A stretch of 64,000 nt of DNA from Desarmillaria ectypa (GCA_030407005.1 JAUDYN010000003.1:3844001-3908000), one strand, 5' to 3'; shown: positions 9,274 to 21,742, numbered from the stretch's first letter. Made by a program: numbers and translations. Notes: generated by a model not told the origin, from the sequence alone.

Positions 9274-11075
9274 ATTCCCAGTGTAGTAGGCCTCAGCAGA
9301 TGTCAGAGTATCATCAGCCATTCATACAATGAACAATCCAATTTGGAGAATAAGAGTATAAAGTGATGATGGAACTGTCTAGCAGGGATATCTTAACATG
9401 TCAAGCAGCTATGCAAAATATGAAGGAAAAAAAGAATGCATGATGGTTCTCATGGATCTCCTCAAAACTTGCATATATATGCCCCCAACTATACTTCTCT
9501 CCTCTGCTGAGACTTTAACTGACTGTTATCCAGTAGCTGGATGCCACCTAAGATGTTCAGCAATGATATTGATATAGATCAAGATAGCTTCTTTAGTATT
9601 TATATCAACACCAATGCCAAATTACCAGAGGTACTGGGATGATCATCAAAATCTCCAGTGACTCTGCTTGATAGAGAGCATCTGAGCAGTGCCTAGTAGC
9701 CATCTCTAATTTCTTGTTTCATCGGTGCTGCACCCAACAAAGATGTGCTATCTTAAGAAGATGCAATGGTTGTATTCTTTTTAAACTGAGTACTAGATCA
9801 TCAGAGCTTGATAATGCATATGGATGCTGAGATAATTAAAGTCAGAATTCAGTCTTTGAAAATGAAATATACAGATGGAACAAGGAGTTCAGGAAGGATC
9901 TGCTGATTGTTATTTCAGTGCATCATGTAGACAGATTCTGAGAATCTGATTATAGATATTTTCTAGCTGAATGGATCTGTTAAATGTTTATTCACATGTT
10001 CCTATTATGAGAGACTGGGGCAAGTGATAATGTCTATAATCTCTATAATCTATGTCACCATGACTGGCTGGTTCTATGGACTAATATCAGCTTTTGATAG
10101 CACCTACCTCCTTGCTATATAAAAGACATCAGAATTGGGGAATTCTGCTCTCAGCAGATAATCACAACTGGTGGTTTTGTGTTTCATCCATTGCTTTCAT
10201 GTGAAAATTACTTAATAAATCAATGAGTAAACACTTGAGATATTTAGGAATCACTGATGCATACATTTTTGAGTCTGTATGTCAATTCTCCTGGTGATTT
10301 AATTATAGAGCAGAAGGAAGAAAGTAGATCTTTTTCAGCTGTTTCCAAACAGGTTATTAACCAAACCATGCATGACTCTGGTCAGCTCTGTCTTTTGAGT
10401 AACTCTGTTTGTTGGTGTGAAAATAAATGGTATTAAGTACTAGCTGTTCTGATCCTGATGCCACTTTTATCAATTTCTGCATAGAGTGCCAATGCTCATG
10501 ATGAATAAATACCACAGCTGTTTGCCACTCCTATTTGCTACATTGTTAGTGTTATTGACAATGAGATAACTACCTCTTCTCAGATGCAAGCCATGTGTTA
10601 CCTACAATCTTAAAAAATTTCAATAACATCATTCATAGAAAAGATTCAGAATCCAGGGCCAAGTGTATATGTGGAACAGATCACAAGAATATCCTACTAA
10701 AGGGTTATTGGTGGCACACTAAATGTTTCTATATATGTATCTTGACTTCTCTCCTTTCTCTTCTTTTCTTAGAACTGTTTCATATTGAACACCATCTTCT
10801 CTATCATCATCAACATTGCTCTCCTGTATATACAGCACTGCCTTCTCTTCTGATCACAAGCCTCTGAGATTATCTGCCTACAACACCTGGTAGTATATGG
10901 AGTCTGATGGGAAATCTGTCTAGAGATCTTGATGGGAGAACATTATAATATGATGATCATCTTTACATGACAGATTGTTGTGGTGCATTCTATATGCTAT
11001 ATAATGGCCAGTTGCTGTTTGTTATCTCTAGAACACTCTCTCACTCATTATACTACCTTCTCTTAGACTTTCTTG
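9274..11075. other. Gene-poor, CpG-free segment of the left arm
   Basis: No supported gene. By eye I find no CpG from 9723 to 11347. It is AT-rich and matches the outer part of the right arm with many substitutions and small indels. Short ORFs (for example 10595-10867) are not conserved as frames between the arms. Confidence 0.6.
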
Positions 11076-12413
11076 ATGGCCACTCAAACCAGTAGTATTC
11101 CACCAGATCTTACTGATGCTGACAAAGCCATGATATTCCAGAGCTTTGATGCTACATTGAATTCTATAATTCTCTATTCTCAACTGCATGGTGCACATTT
11201 TCATTCATCAGATATATGTATCTAACATGACTGCATGTAGGCATATATACTGGAATTGTTGCTGTCACATTGTGGAATATCTGTGAGAACATATCTACTT
11301 GCTGGATTATACTAGCTGAAATGGATAGTTCAGTTATGAATAAGCCTCGGCCCATTGGGCAACCCATGGCCATAATCATAACCATCCTCTATATTGTCTC
11401 TATCATTTCCTTGGCCTTTGATTGGTCATGCCATCATGCTATGTTTGTTAACAATGGACAGAATCTTTGGACAAAATATCTGTTTATTACTACTCCCCAC
11501 TTACCATTAATGGTGGGGATAGGTGGTACAGGTGCCATTTGTACTATCCTTGCAGACTCCATTATGGTGTGTGTGATTATTGAGATACTTTTCTACATCT
11601 TACTCATTAGTATTCAAACTGTAGATTTGGCGTTGTTGGATGGTCTGGGGACAGCGATGGCCAGTTGTTTTGCTTCCTTCTCTTCTTCTTGTTTCTGCAA
11701 TTGGTAAGATCCTCACCATCTCTTTGGTCAGTCTACTCAAAGCTTCATGTAGTGTTTAAAATTATTGGTGTATACAAAACATACACCAATGCAAATGTGA
11801 ACTACACTCTAGATTTTGAGCTTTATTCATCCTTCAGCCTTGGTGCAACCTTATTGTGCACTCTGCTCATTGTCTACCGCATTGTCACTGTTGCACGAGC
11901 AGGAGCTGAAGCAGGAGGTGGACTGAGAGCTTACCGCCATATCATTGAGGTCTTGGTTGAATCATCAGCTCTTTATTCCATATCCTTGATCTTATATGTG
12001 GCCTTCAATGCTCATGATGAGCCTGTGTTTTACTTCTTTGATCTCCTAGCATCAATTGCGAGGGTAGGCTCATAGTCTCTCAGTGTCTTTGCATCTAACA
12101 GATGTTATAGGGTGTTGCCCCAACACTTCTTGTTGGACGTGTTGCAGCAGGTCATGCCCGCACAGATGACTCTTGGCAGGGTAGTGTCGTGTCAGGATCG
12201 CTTCGTTTCGGGGAGCATTCTGATAGTCAGAGCTCCCAGCAGTATTCTACAATGAGTGAAGACATCGAAGTCCAGCAGGAGAGAGATGATCAGACCAGCA
12301 ATCACACTTCGAAGGACTCTCAGGAAGGTGTTCTTGATGAGGGTGCCATACGTGGCAATAACGTTGAGGCTGAGGCAGATACTGGAGGCAGCAGCAGTGT
12401 GGAACACATTTGA
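11076..12413 (+). CDS. Serpentine (about 7 membrane spans) fungal membrane protein, left-arm copy
   Basis: Six exons: 11076-11190, 11241-11282, 11334-11566, 11625-11703, 11753-12063, 12111-12413, all with GT..AG introns of 47-58 nt, giving 360 residues. It begins MATQTSSIPPDLTDADKA. Hydrophobic spans follow, with hallmark pieces TLWNI, TGAICTILADSIM, IWRCWMVWG, LLCTLLIVYRIVTVARAG, AYRHIIEVLVESSALYS and IARGVAPTLLVGRVAAGHAR. A hydrophilic Ser/Glu tail ends it. I recognise this layout as a large uncharacterised membrane-protein family of mushroom-forming fungi; no ligand or role can be given. The frame is open in every exon, so the copy may be functional. Its 5' half is almost CpG-free while the 3' half is normal. 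Confidence 0.8.
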
Positions 12414-14486
12414 CCACAGAAAGAGGTCCTCGTGTGCAAGGAGCTGGCTCCCCATACCATTTGAATAGAATTGATAGCGTACGAGGCCGATCCGAAGTAG
12501 AAATATACTAATACCGCAACGTTAATTAATTATCTCCAGCCCAAGATTCTCCTATCATGATACGATCACAGCGTTACCAGCACTGATCCCACAGCAAACA
12601 TGCAAATGGAATCGGTCATCCATAAAACGATTAATCTAGAGTCTCACTATCTACAGCATGAAAATTCCAGTTTCAGAAAGAGATGGATAGACACGGTGAC
12701 TCACACATATGAAGGTTTACTGGGAAAGCTCCACAAAGGAGCGATCAATGCGAAGTGCAATTACCAGGGCATAAAGTAACTGCGCCAACTCAAATGTCAA
12801 CTCGGAATCAAAGCTGAGAGGTGAGGCAGACGTACATATGCTCTCCGCCTATGTATTGATAGAACAGGTCACGACAACATGATCCTCCCAGAACCTTCAT
12901 GTGCGCCCAATATGACCCTCTTTGCCACCGGTAAAGGCTTCGAAACGATTACTAGTCGAGCAGCTGAGGCTGAGTAGCTTGTCAACAGCTTTGTTGGGCC
13001 AAAATTTGTCAGCGGCAGGATGCGAAAAGTAAGAGGACAGACCTGTGCCTGCAGTTCCCCAGTCCTTAGCCAGAGAACCAGAAAGTGGTGACCGAGTCGA
13101 CAGTGTGTGCTGTAGGACCAGAATTCGGAGTTGGAACGTGTCTTGCATCTCATACTGGCTTCAGAGGTATTTGTATTTTGATATAGTCGAGCCAATAATG
13201 AGGGTCGGGTTCTGGTCCAGTACATTGTAGAGCGGTGAATCTGTAAATGATAACAGATTTTTAAGTAAACGAGGTAAAAATGAACAACAAAGCTCACTAC
13301 AATGTGCCAGTAGAAGGAAAATGAAGGGACATAACAACCGTCATGGTGGTAAGATGGCAATTTTGATCGTGAATGACTTGCTTTCTAACCACGACCACTG
13401 CTCTGGCCCATCCTCTTCTGAACTCAGCCGTTAGACAACAAAAAAACCAATCGATATCGACACGACGGATGTGCAATGCTTTATGAATTATGCAGTCATA
13501 TGGATGCCACACCGGGCTTATTAGGTCAATGAAGGCGACGGCGAGCGAATGAATACAGGCTGAAAGTACGTCGTTCATGTGCTCGAGTTATCCAATGTGG
13601 TATTGAGGTGCATACATTAGGCCTAGTCCCGGTGTTGTCCTGGCACGTAGCTTGGCACCAGGGCACATCGAACCCAATACGCTTCTTTTCCCTCTTCGCC
13701 TATCTCTCCTCGACAACTGGCATCTATCAAGTTCCGGGCATGCGATCAGGGCGCGCTACATGAAGCATGGCCTAGGTATGGCGATGATACGGCAGCTGGA
13801 GTCGGCGACAAAATTGGATCGATGCATGAATAAGTGCATGCTCCCTATTGTCGTATCGTCCAATCACAGCTAACCGTTTAGCTTTCTCCAGGCCACCGAT
13901 GGATCGTGGAACGAAACGGAAAAATATATTTTTCTCAGCATCAGAAGCGGCTCTGTCTTCGATGGGACAAATGGACTATTCCACTTTCCTACATTCTCCG
14001 GTTTCGATTTTCCGGCCTGATAGCAGCAGGTTCTCAAATATGGCTTAGCAAGCGCCATATACCCGCACGGTTATCATACGTTCTTGGAACCTCCTTGTCT
14101 ATCTATCAATGCAATATTGTTATGTCTTTCATTTTGAAACTTTCGCCAATGTCTCATTGAATGCACTTGTATGTCATTTATATGTCATCATCATATTAGC
14201 TACTAGAGTTGAAACGTGCTACTTTAGTATTCTACAACCAACGTTGATCACCGGCCAACGTGGCTGCTCGTCATGCTGCGTGAAACAAGCGATCGGAATC
14301 GGAAACGGTACTCTGGGGCGGTACTCCGAATTCGTTGACATCAGGAGCACTGACGCCATCACTACAAAAGGCCCCCATTCTGCTTATCTTATCATTGCCG
14401 GGGGTACTTTTGTCTCTCTCTCTCACCTCTAACTACAACCACCACCACCTGCGAGTTTCCACTAGACGAATCTTCACTGTTTCGTA
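12414..14486. other. Unassigned part of the left arm
   Basis: Minus-strand ORFs (12869-13360, 13297-13578) recur in the right arm at 26162-26716 and 25944-26225 with almost the same protein. That follows from the recent duplication and is not evidence of coding. The 93-residue frame MNDVLSACIHSLAVAF... has no motif I recognise. CpG content is normal here. Confidence 0.4.
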
Positions 14487-15106
14487 ATGTCAGTTATCTC
14501 TCTCTCCAAAGCCGTTTCCGACTCCTCTGTTGTCAAGTCTGCTGGTGCAGATAAGGATGCCAGCCCAACACTCTCTTCGTCTTTCCCGTCCTTGTCAACT
14601 ATCAAGGACCAACGGGCATACGAGCACAACCGGCAGCGTGTCAAGAAGGCTGCGGACGTTCTCAAGATGAGGCAGAAGAAGAGGTCGGGCTCACCTCTCT
14701 TCAAGCTTGACAGGGGCACCATGTCGGAGAAGTTCAGGAGACTCAGAGCCGACGACGTCGACCCGCTGGACGGCGTCCTCGTCGAGAGCGCGCGTCGGGA
14801 TGATATCCCGCCCTCGTCCAAGTCACCCGAGGTGAAACTGTCGGATCTCTTGGTTCGGAAGCAAGATAGGAAGAAGGGTGGGTACCAGGCCTTTCGTTTC
14901 TGCCGTATTGCGTGCTTATCGCTTCCCTTTTGACAGAGTCGGATTTCGAAGTCATTCCCCATGTCCGTTCCGTTATCGTCCTCGATGACTTTACTCCCGA
15001 CCTTGCCGCTGATGAGCCATGGGAGCATATCTATGGCGAGAGCGATAGTGATGCCGAACCGGTGTCCAAGACGTCCTCTTATGCTCAGGTTCTCCTGTCC
15101 AAGTAA
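14487..15106 (+). CDS. Small hypothetical protein, 186 residues, spanning the inner repeat junction
   Basis: Two exons, 14487-14877 and 14937-15106, joined over a 59-nt intron (gtgggt...gacag), giving 186 residues. The N-terminal part is basic and Ser-rich (SVISLSKAVSDSSVVKSAGA, QRVKKAADVLKMRQKKRSGS). A conserved-looking SPLFKLDRGTMSEKFRRL follows. The C-terminal exon is acidic (FEVIPHVRSVIVLDDFTPDL, GESDSDAE). No domain recognised. The inverted repeat ends inside exon 1 (14765), and the right arm holds only the first 93 codons plus three unrelated ones. This full-length copy is therefore probably the parental one. Confidence 0.65.
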
Positions 15107-16000
15107 TTTATGCGATACCATATCACAATACCCTTATTCCCTCGTCGTCGCTACTCATTCAAATTAATCATATCTATAAGCCGAGACTAGATTGTAATCC
15201 ACTTTGTCTTCTTTATGCATGTCGTCGTTTATGCATCCCTTGGACCACTTGCGTTGTATTTAGGATTATATGTATTTTACTAGAGTCGACGTCATGATAT
15301 CTATGAACTACATGAGCTTATCATATGCACTACTGCCTGAATCAGACCGATGATGGCTGCATCAAAGTTTGATTTGAGTTCCGCACTGTTTTGAATCCAA
15401 GGCAAGTTAGAGCGACTTCACGAATAATCTGACATATCAAACATCATGTTCGTACTGCTGTAGTTCAATGTCCATGGACCCTTTAATCGCTCAGGTACAC
15501 CATTTCCTAGCCCTTGTCAGGAATGTTACAGTCCCAGCTGCAGCGAGAAATTCACCACAGCTAATACAGACCAACGTTGCGCAGATGGAGTCGAACATAC
15601 GTCTATGGACGCTCGGAGTCCGAGTCAAGCTTCGTTACAAGTACTGGCTGGCAAGACCGGCTGTATCATAGATTGTCCACAAACTCTGTTCGAGGCTAAT
15701 AGAAAATGCGCCATCATTCTTATGATATCGTACCTTTTAGCCAATGCCCTTCGGAAGCGGAAATGACGCACCTGCAAGATCCGCTCCTGATAGCACTTGG
15801 CCTTCCCCTCCGTAGGCGTAGGATTATGTTATACGTATTTTACTGAAATCATGATGTTTATGAATTAACATGAGCTTATGATATGCATTAGCACTAAAAT
15901 TCGAGAGCACTCAAGACATGAATCATTATACTAAGATCAATATATAGATATCGATAGAGAATATTAAACAGTCAAATTTCAATAAATACCGTCCTCCTTC
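15107..16000. other. Intergenic spacer
   Basis: No supported feature. The 67-codon frame at 15468-15671 has no motif and no splice partner that I can see. The segment gatatgcattag and nearby text at 15300-15330 and 15840-15880 resemble each other (tattttactaga/tattttactgaaatc..catgagctta), suggesting a short imperfect duplication. Confidence 0.35.
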
Positions 16001-18530
16001 TCAATCCAACTCGGGTAGATGAACCGCCCCCAGCCACGCCAAAATAACCTCCACCCTCGGCCCATGAAGCGGGATATTAATCTGCAACGGCTTCTTCTTC
16101 GCACCCGCCGCCTTGTCGGCAGCAGCCCTCTCTGCGCGTTCCCGTTGCCGGTTGACTACAGGCGCCAACAGGATCCTCGCACAGTCCAGAGCCTCGTCCG
16201 CATCCTGACGCCCCGGGGGGGACGGTGGTGGGGACCCAGTACCGGATGACGAGCTGTCGTCGCGAGAGCTCCCAGCCCCAGTCGAGGAGGACCCTGTGTT
16301 CACCGGGATGGGAGCAGACGGAGGCGGAGGGGTCACCGGTCGAGCCTCAATAGCCAATCTTCCTTTCGCCCGACCCTTGGAGAGAGAATGAGGCTGGATA
16401 CCGTTCTTCCATCCCCCAGCAAGTCGTTCCAGGACCTCGATAAACTCTGCTTGGGCCATAGACCGAGGGGGGAGGAATACAGGGTACCCTTCAAGCCCGT
16501 CCACGAGCGCCGCAGTGCGGATGAACCTCTTCAACAGTCCCGAAAAATCGGCAAGCATCAATTGGCAGATGAGCACGCTGAAATGACTCTCCACGAGCAG
16601 GGGATGGTACGTCGTGAACATCGCCGGTGTGTCAGATAACGGGAAAGGCGGCGAGGTCCCGTTCGAGTGGTTCCCAGGCCGGATGGACTCTGAGAGTAAG
16701 AATGCATACTCGACCCGCTTCGCCAAGTCCCCTTCACTGTCAAAAATTGAGTTGGGCGATTCCAGGGTGTCAAAGTGGGCTAGGAACTTGTCGTGATCGC
16801 GGATACTCTTCTTCAGCAAGGAAGTAACCTGATCCTTGAACCTACCCTCTCCGAGAGCATCCCTGTACGCCCTCGCCTTTGCACCACCCATCTTCCCAAG
16901 CGGACCATCAGGATGCCCAATCTCCACTCCACCGTACTTCCCGTTCTCCAGATAACACAGCCTCAGCTCGGCACCGTCGATAGATGGAGCCTTGCGTATC
17001 CCTTCGAGATGCAGGATAGCGCCTTCGATGAGGTAGACTGCATGTTGCAGATACGCTGCTCCGCGCAGGAACAGCAACTGCGGCTCGATCGGATCTGGGG
17101 CGTCAGGGAGAACAGATGGGTGGATCAGGAGTGATTCCCCATCTGGTCCTTCGACTGACGAGTCAATTGTACTCGTGCCGCTAGGAGGGGCCTGGCCGTT
17201 CGTCTTACCGCCGCCGCCCTTCCTCTTCTTGGTGTTCTTAGTTCGTGATTCGGAGGGCCCGCCTCGGTCGGTATGACCCACCTTGGCTTTACGCACAGCT
17301 CGAGACTCTTTGAGAGCATACGTAAAGTCTCTCGTGGCCTCGGGGTACTCATCACGGAAGCAGCGAACGATTCCACGCGTACGATAAAACTCTAGTCGTT
17401 GAGGCTGAGCTCGGATAAGCTCATCGAGGACTTGGGTCGTAGTAGACTCTGCTAACTGACGAGAAGGTATTTTTTCGTGAAAGAAATGTACATATTTCGC
17501 GTCCGCATCGTTGGGATCTGTTCGTTATGTTTCTAAATGTTGGAAAAAGATGTGAATAATGGCTACGCACCGACTTTGAGCACTCGTTCGGCTACATCAT
17601 CAAACACGCTACCACCCTGCATGACCATGACACTCGACGCGATCTCGTCTGCCTTGTACGCCTGTGCAAGCTTCTGCACCGCCAGTGCTCTCAATCTGTG
17701 GATACGCATCGCAGACATTGCGACATTCCTCCCATTACCACCGACATTGCCTAGAGGGTTAATCCCCAGCGTCTGAGCAGCTGCCCAAGGACTCCCCCCA
17801 AGTCCTACAGAACCTCCGCGCATGGAACCCAATTCGGCTGCAGAAAGTCCGGAGGACGCCCTGACCGACAATTCGGCTGCCTCGTCGATAAGCCGACGTA
17901 TCGAAGTAACATTACGAAACACTCCTGGGTCGATAGGCGGTGGGGTTGCCTTGCCAGGTTTCGGTGGGGGGATTGGTGGAGGTAAGGGTAGACTGGCGAG
18001 TGATGCTCGTGGAGAGTCGGGAGGCGAGAAATCATTCAGGTCGCGAAAGCTACGGTCTCGAATACGGTTAGTGCTGGAATTTGGCGTCGGGGGTATTGAT
18101 GGTATCCTTGGCTCTGCAGCCGACAGCGTTGCAGGGTCGAGATTAAGCACCAACAAAGATTCTAGCAGTTCATTAGGCAATTGCAGCCAAGGTCCCTATA
18201 TTATGATAAAATTGAAAGGAAATAAGGCAGAAATAAGCGACGCACATGGTAGGAGCTAATATATTTCCAATGCTTGTTCCTGCTAATACAGAGAACAGGT
18301 GGACGGTCTTCGTCTACCAATTTCGCTGCCTCCGACTTGGTTTTAGCCGACTTCTTGGACTTCTTTTTCTTCTTCTTCTTCTGCATTGATGCTGGAGTAT
18401 CTGGTACTTCATCTATGCCGTCAAGGGTAAGAGAACTCGACCTGGACATAATCGAAGTTGGGGTCAACAGGCTCGAATCATCGACATCCGGCGAGTCCAA
18501 GGTATCAGCTTGGGAGTATATTTCATCCAT
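16001..18530 (-). CDS. Conserved-looking fungal protein with TPR-like helices, 808 residues
   Basis: Three exons on the minus strand: 18246-18530, 17571-18195, 16001-17517, with 50- and 53-nt introns. The start is the ATG at 18530; the frame extends further 5' only through non-ATG codons. The N-terminus is acidic/Ser-rich with a lysine run (MQKKKKKKKSKKSAKTK), a possible nuclear signal. A proline-rich section (PPPIPPPKPGKATPPP) precedes a helical middle. Exon 3 starts with a stretch like a TPR pair (AQPQRLEFYRTRGIVRCFRD then EYPEATRDFTYALKESRAV). The C-terminal half has long helical segments (LLFLRGAAYLQHAVYLIEGA, FSVLICQLMLADFSGLLKRF). Function not recognised; a scaffold role is a guess from the TPR-like pattern. 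Confidence 0.75.
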
Positions 18531-19120
18531 AGCAGTTATCAGTGCAGTGCAGAGCCAATTTCTGGTAGAGAATTGGAAGGATATAAACGTGACGCTGGTG
18601 GTTAAGTGCAAGCTCGGTAAAAATCGAAATACCGTAAATTCTTACCGTGGGAAATCAACTGATTAAATAACCAATTGTTTCAAGATGGGTCCTGCAACGG
18701 CCCGGATTCCCGTTCTCGTACGCGACCATATGGCCTGATCAGCAACCAACACGATGGCTGTCGTCGCGCATCACGGCCCCCGTTTACTAGCGGCGTGCTG
18801 CGTTCTCTTCGCGTCTTGAAGCTACATTTGTCGCGAAATTCTCTGTTTCTCCGATTGAGGTACAGAATCACGAACTTAGGAGCGCATACATGCGAGTGAC
18901 GAAGTCAAACCTGACTGTACATATCCTAGGCTTCTTGGACTATGTGTCGAGGTAAGTACTTACCACGAATTATAGAAGAACTTTTTGAGATAAATCCAAC
19001 TAGTACATCGTATCCAGACCCCAAACGCGCTGAGGAGGCTAGGAGGATGCGAGGGTGCACAACGATCGTCTGTACCTCTTACTTCTCCGTCGGGGCCGAC
19101 CTCTCCCTCCCGAACCCAAT
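18531..19120. other. Spacer upstream of the 16.0-18.5 kb gene
   Basis: This would hold the promoter of the minus-strand gene. No gene, repeat or clear TATA box seen. Confidence 0.35.
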
Positions 19121-19700
19121 GTTAGGAATCTGCCGAAATCAGGATATGAGAGTGAGGGGCGACAAGTGATGATCGAAGCGAGGTAGGATATGTTATAAAG
19201 ATGTATGTCGTTAGGGAATAGAATGGATTCCGGCAAGGGTTCGTGAGGAGACCTGAGAGGTCCGGTTTGCGAGGTAAAGGGGTCAGTAAGTGCGAAGTAA
19301 TTACTGTAGGAAGCAGCCGGTGAGCACAGAGCTATTACCGATATAAAAAGCCTGTGAGCGCGGAGCTATTACGGGCTTTAGGTGAAGACAAGCGCTAGGC
19401 GTAGTCTTCGGATTGGTGTCGGAAAGCGCTTGGCGTATCCAACGAGTAGTTCAGCAAGCGCTAGGCGTAACCGATCAGATGCTTAGTTCACACAATGAAG
19501 TGGACTTGAAGATGGGTAGCTTGATTCATTTTCTATTCTACAATGTTACAGACGGTATTTATATACTAAAAGGCTCGAGTCATGAATATTCTACAATGTT
19601 CTATTATATTCTAGTATGGGCAAGAAGAATAGAGAAAGTAAGAGAAAATTATGTGTGAGTCACTGCTAGGACCGAGAAGGCCGAGTGTAGGCATGCGTTG
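19121..19700. repeat. LTR-like patch with short internal repeats
   Basis: Starts with TGTTAGGAATCTG, a typical copia LTR opening. It contains three spaced copies of AAGCGCTWGGCGTA (about 19390-19465) and two of GTGAGCRCRGAGCTATTAC (about 19321-19375), then an AT-rich stretch with ctacaatgtt repeats. No matching end or target duplication was found, so the element border is not proven. It directly precedes the truncated 5' end of the P450 relic. Confidence 0.35.
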
Positions 19701-19704
19701 ACTC

Positions 19705-21742
19705 ATGCACCAAGTTTACGGATACGCGAGATCCATAACACCCAAGGGACTCCCACTAATAGGGAACCTCTGGGATGTGCCCATAGACTACCCATGGCTA
19801 ACCTATGCTCGATGGGCCACCACCTACGGCGACGTCTTTGTATCTAAATGCGCCTGGAAATCCGACCATAATAATCAACTCTGCCCAAGCAGCGGCGGAC
19901 CATTTCGAAAAACTTTCTGGGAATTACTCCGATAGGCCAGGTATGGATGGATAGACGATATTACAGCGTCTCAGAGTTGACAATGCAACGCAGATTTCAC
20001 CATGTTAAAGCTAGCGAGCTGGGAGAATACAATGGGCTTTATGAGATATTCCAACGGGTAGAGGCCAGTACCACTGTATGCATATTCATGGGCCGATTTA
20101 CCTCCCTACTCTTCACAGAATGAATCGCTGGATGTTTCATCAGTATTTCCAGCCTCGCGCAGTTCTGGCATACTACCCCATACAGATGAAAGCGATGCTA
20201 GCCTTGCTACAACGACTGTATAAATCTCCCGACGTGTTTGCTCACTATATTCGCTAGTAAGCTACCAGCGTGGTCATAGACACTGACAACCTTCCAGCCA
20301 TATTGAGTCAATCGTCATGAAAACCGTCTATGGGTATGATGCAGATCCTGACGGCGATTGGTTTGTGGAGTTGGTAGATCGGGCTCTGGAAAATGTTCGT
20401 GTCTTTCGAGGCGAGGGGTCCTTTCTCGTTGACTGCATCCCCTATTTGAAATACCTTCCACGTGAGTTTTCTTCTAATTTAACCGCTAGGCTCTTGTTGA
20501 AGGTGTCATTAAGGGTGGATGCCTGGTGCAAAGTTCTTGAGGCTTGTGCGCGCTTGGAGAAAAGACGTTGAGAACATGACAGAAGTGCCATTTAAATACG
20601 CAACAGAATCGGTGGTATATCCTCTCTTACTCGTTGATCGAAAGCAATCGCATTAACTCTTGCTCAAGCAAAGGGCTTTGCACACCCTTCATTCGTCTCT
20701 GAAAATCTAACAAAGAATGGGGCATCAGATAATGCGACGCACCTTGAAATTGTAAAGAATACTGCTGAAGTTGCCTTTGCTGGCAGGCGTTTCTCTGCGC
20801 TTGCTGAGCGCTTGATGTTATGCCTTGATTAGCGAGAGCTGACACTGTAAGTTTTCACCCGTGTGCATCATTCTATATCTCTGATTAGTACAAAGACTGT
20901 GTCAGTCATCCTTTCTGCGATACTCGCTTTTCCTCTTTACCCCGAAGTACAAGCCAAAGCACAAGCCGAACCGGATGCTGTGATCGGTCATGGCACCCGC
21001 CTGCCGAATTTTGAAGATCGTCCGCAGCTGCCATATATCGATGCGTTCGTGTTGGAAGCTCTTAGATGGAACCCTGGGTATGTACTCCCAGTTCTCCGAG
21101 TACTGCTCCAGTTCATAGATTTCAATTTAGGCATTGCTCATCGTACCGTGGAAGAGGATGTTTATAGAGGATATTATATCCCTGCGGGTACAGTCTTGTT
21201 GTTGGACCATGCTTATCCCTCCGTAGGCGTGACCGTCATTAGCAACGCTTGGTCAGTCATGAGTTAACATATGACCTTAACAAGCTCAGATTGACAGATG
21301 TTACAGGGCCATAGTTCACGACGAAAAGGACTATCTCGACCCTCTGGTGTTCGATCCAGACCGGTTCATTCCTCAAGAAGGGAAAGAAGTCCAACCTGAA
21401 CCCACAGTCGCGTTTGGCCTTGGAAGCCGGTGCGCATCCTATAATGCAATCACGTTCAACAATCTTGACAATCTTCATCCAGTATCTGTCCCTGCCGATA
21501 TCTTGGTTAAATACTGCCTCGATTGCTATCGTGTCTATGGCATCAACTTTGTCGTTCTCCAAGGTGGTGGATTCTGAAGGCCCAGTCGTTGAATCGAGTG
21601 ATACCCATACGAGCACTTTTTCGAGGTGGGCTATCCACGTCGGATATACTACGACGTGTTTTGATTTTGAGCATAGCTTTCCTGTGCCTTTCAAATGCAC
21701 AATCAAGGCACGTTTGGCTGCTATGCAAGCGTTATTAGATTA
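19705..21742 (+). pseudogene. Cytochrome P450 pseudogene (5'-truncated)
   Basis: Pieces of a microsomal P450 in order: PKGLPLIGNLWDVPIDYPWL (proline-rich hinge), then broken exons, YGYDADPDGDWFVELVDRAL, FVSENLTKNGASDNATHLEI, LYPEVQAKAQAEPDAVIG, LPYIDAFVLEALRW (ExxR helix), HRTVEEDVYRGYYIPAGTV, VFDPDRFIPQEGK and a C-terminal SWLNTASIAIVSMASTL...VPFKCTIKAR. The membrane anchor is absent. About 50 bp interrupt the I-helix before ADT. The haem loop reads FGLGSR, then a shifted ICP with the following Gly lost, so the enzyme is dead. It is related to the P450 at 58608-60942 (shared ends such as PFKCTIKAR). Confidence 0.8.

Larger units (their letters stand above)
9274..14765 (+). repeat. Large inverted repeat, left arm (about 5.5 kb)
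   Basis: Reverse complement of 24766-30335. Matching runs are seen at the inner end (cgtcgacccg at 14756-14765 against cgggtcgacg at 24766) and throughout to attcc at 9274. The part from 12.4 to 14.8 kb is nearly identical in the two arms; the outer part (9.3-11 kb) is clearly more diverged. The left end is set by the copia LTR, so the true repeat may resume left of the copia element, outside the window. The inner end falls inside a gene. Confidence 0.9.

Noticed and set aside
12869..13578. Minus-strand frames in the repeat arms as a confirmed gene
   Set aside because: Preservation in both arms follows from recent duplication; frames overlap and no domain is visible, so they are listed only as an unassigned region.
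14474..15121. 215-codon minus-strand ORF
   Set aside because: Antisense shadow of the 186-residue gene; the plus strand has a clean intron and an acidic/basic composition typical of a real protein, and the ORF has no motif.
15468..15671. 67-codon frame as a gene
   Set aside because: No recognisable motif, splice partner or start context.
18361..18390. Poly-lysine tract as a sequencing artefact or microsatellite only
   Set aside because: It is in frame within exon 1 of the 808-residue gene and fits a basic nuclear-signal-like stretch, though its length may vary.
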